Below, one piece after another: positions 63,475 to 64,000 of a stretch of DNA of 64,000 bases. How positions within the stretch are numbered: the stretch's first letter is position 1; every line of letters starts with the position of its first letter. The notes below the pieces were generated by a model. It saw only the letters and a program-made list of their open reading frames with translations, had not been told where the DNA came from and ran no database searches. A program made the position numbers and the translations under genes. Origin of the DNA: Polynucleobacter sp. MWH-UH2A (GTDB lineage Bacteria > Pseudomonadota > Gammaproteobacteria > Burkholderiales > Burkholderiaceae); the NCBI RefSeq assembly GCF_018687195.1, contig NZ_CP061321.1, positions 1,612,001 to 1,676,000 of the forward strand. Direction: 5' to 3'.

Positions 63475-64000
63475 TTACATATTGATGACGTCAAGAACTG
63501 TTTTCTTTTTGTCTTTGAAGTCGTACAAGGTAATCACGCCTTCCTTCATATCGCCTTTGCTATCAAATGCAATATTGCCAACCAAGCCATTCATCTTAGT
63601 GTCAGGCATGGCCAACAAAATCTTTGCTGGATCAGTTGAGTTAGCACGCTTCATAGAATCGACCAACACATAAACCGCATCGTAGGTAAATGGCGCATAA
63701 ATTTGGACATCAGAATTAAAGCGCTCTTTGTAACGCTTTTGGAAGTCTGCGCCTTGAGCCATCTTAGAAAGGGCTTTACCCGCTTCTGAGCAAGTGACAT
63801 TCACAACTGCTTCGCCAGCAAGCTCAATGAGTTTTTCAGTGCACATACCGTCGCCACCAACAATCTTCGCCTTAATGCCTAGCTCAGTAGCTTGCTTAGC
63901 CAAAGGACCACCAGTGGCATCCATACCACCATACATAATGACATCAGGCTTGCTACCTTTTACCTTGGTCAGAATAGCCTTGAAGTCAGTTGCTTTATTG
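63475..64000 (-). CDS. livJ: Branched-chain amino acid ABC transporter binding protein, C-terminal part (partial)
   Basis: The C-terminal 175 residues of a type I periplasmic binding protein. The frame stays open to the window edge on the minus strand, so the gene begins beyond base 64000. The segment VKGSKPDVIMYGGMDATGG and PFTYDAVYVLVDSMKRANS fit LivJ/LivK proteins, which bind leucine, isoleucine and valine in the periplasm. It is followed by the terminator and livHMGF. The signal peptide is not visible. Ligand specificity cannot be read. Confidence 0.9.
   Translation of the reverse strand, partial: NKATDFKAILTKVKGSKPDVIMYGGMDATGGPLAKQATELGIKAKIVGGDGMCTEKLIELAGEAVVNVTCSEAGKALSKMAQGADFQKRYKERFNSDVQIYAPFTYDAVYVLVDSMKRANSTDPAKILLAMPDTKMNGLVGNIAFDSKGDMKEGVITLYDFKDKKKTVLDVINM

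Noticed and set aside
1..64000. Mobile elements, prophage genes, rRNA or riboswitches
   Set aside because: I recognise no transposase, integrase, phage structural gene, rRNA or known riboswitch core; gene order is mostly that of a stable chromosome.

Overview
The window looks like chromosome of a free-living betaproteobacterium of the Burkholderiaceae with a streamlined genome and moderate to low GC; Polynucleobacter or a close relative fits best. This rests on gene content and order: rpsU-yqeY-dnaG-rpoD with a long Lys/Ala/Pro-rich sigma-70 N-terminus, polA next to a DUF2782-like protein, thrB and a BPSS1780-like membrane protein, tctBA, and a class I PHA synthase. Genes are densely packed, often with 1-8 nt overlaps. 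I see no IS element, prophage, rRNA or CRISPR array. One tRNA is present.

Layout. (1) 1-0.9 kb: the end of a lipid-type glycosyltransferase and diacylglycerol kinase, followed by an OlsB-like N-acyltransferase (0.9-1.8 kb). (2) 1.8-10.0 kb, minus strand: the phosphate-starvation operon pstS-pstC-pstA-pstB-phoU-phoB-phoR-ppx, with a perfect Pho box upstream of pstS. (3) 10.1-11.8 kb: an MFS transporter and a small membrane protein. (4) 11.9-17.1 kb: phaC-fabI-maoC/pta-ackA, joining polyhydroxyalkanoate, acyl-CoA and acetyl-phosphate metabolism. (5) 17.2-23.9 kb: an accessory stretch with a voltage-gated K+ channel, an outer-membrane barrel, a hybrid histidine kinase with a LuxR-type response regulator, a small winged-helix protein, and several short secreted or membrane peptides. 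Copies of an AACTAAAGTT-type element lie in its intergenic gaps. (6) 23.9-29.6 kb: tRNA-Ile2, rpoD, dnaG, yqeY, rpsU. (7) 29.6-45.9 kb: tsaD, folE2, dxs-ispA-xseB, a Rieske oxygenase, a sulfurtransferase, a ZIP transporter, a Tat-exported dienelactone hydrolase, polA, thrB and uvrD. (8) 45.9-59.9 kb: valS, galU, tusA, alaS, tctBA, glnS, an SDR epimerase, a ferredoxin-type reductase and a class III aminotransferase. (9) 59.9-64 kb: a branched-chain amino acid ABC transporter, livHMGF, with the start of livJ beyond the window.

How parts work together. The left 10 kb reads as a phosphate-economy block: uptake, signalling, polyphosphate turnover and possible phosphorus-free membrane lipids. The PHA/acetyl-phosphate block beside it has a relative that is PhoB-controlled in Sinorhizobium, although I see no Pho box here. 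The most notable regulatory signals are a set of housekeeping genes (polA, dnaG, uvrD, valS, alaS, glnS) whose start codons lie only 6-9 nt after a -10-like hexamer and lack a Shine-Dalgarno. This suggests leaderless transcripts, including a palindromic -10 shared by the divergent uvrD and valS genes. The best candidate for an undescribed system is the 18.7-23.9 kb two-component and small-peptide region. Its regulatory link is inferred from repeated DNA motifs only.
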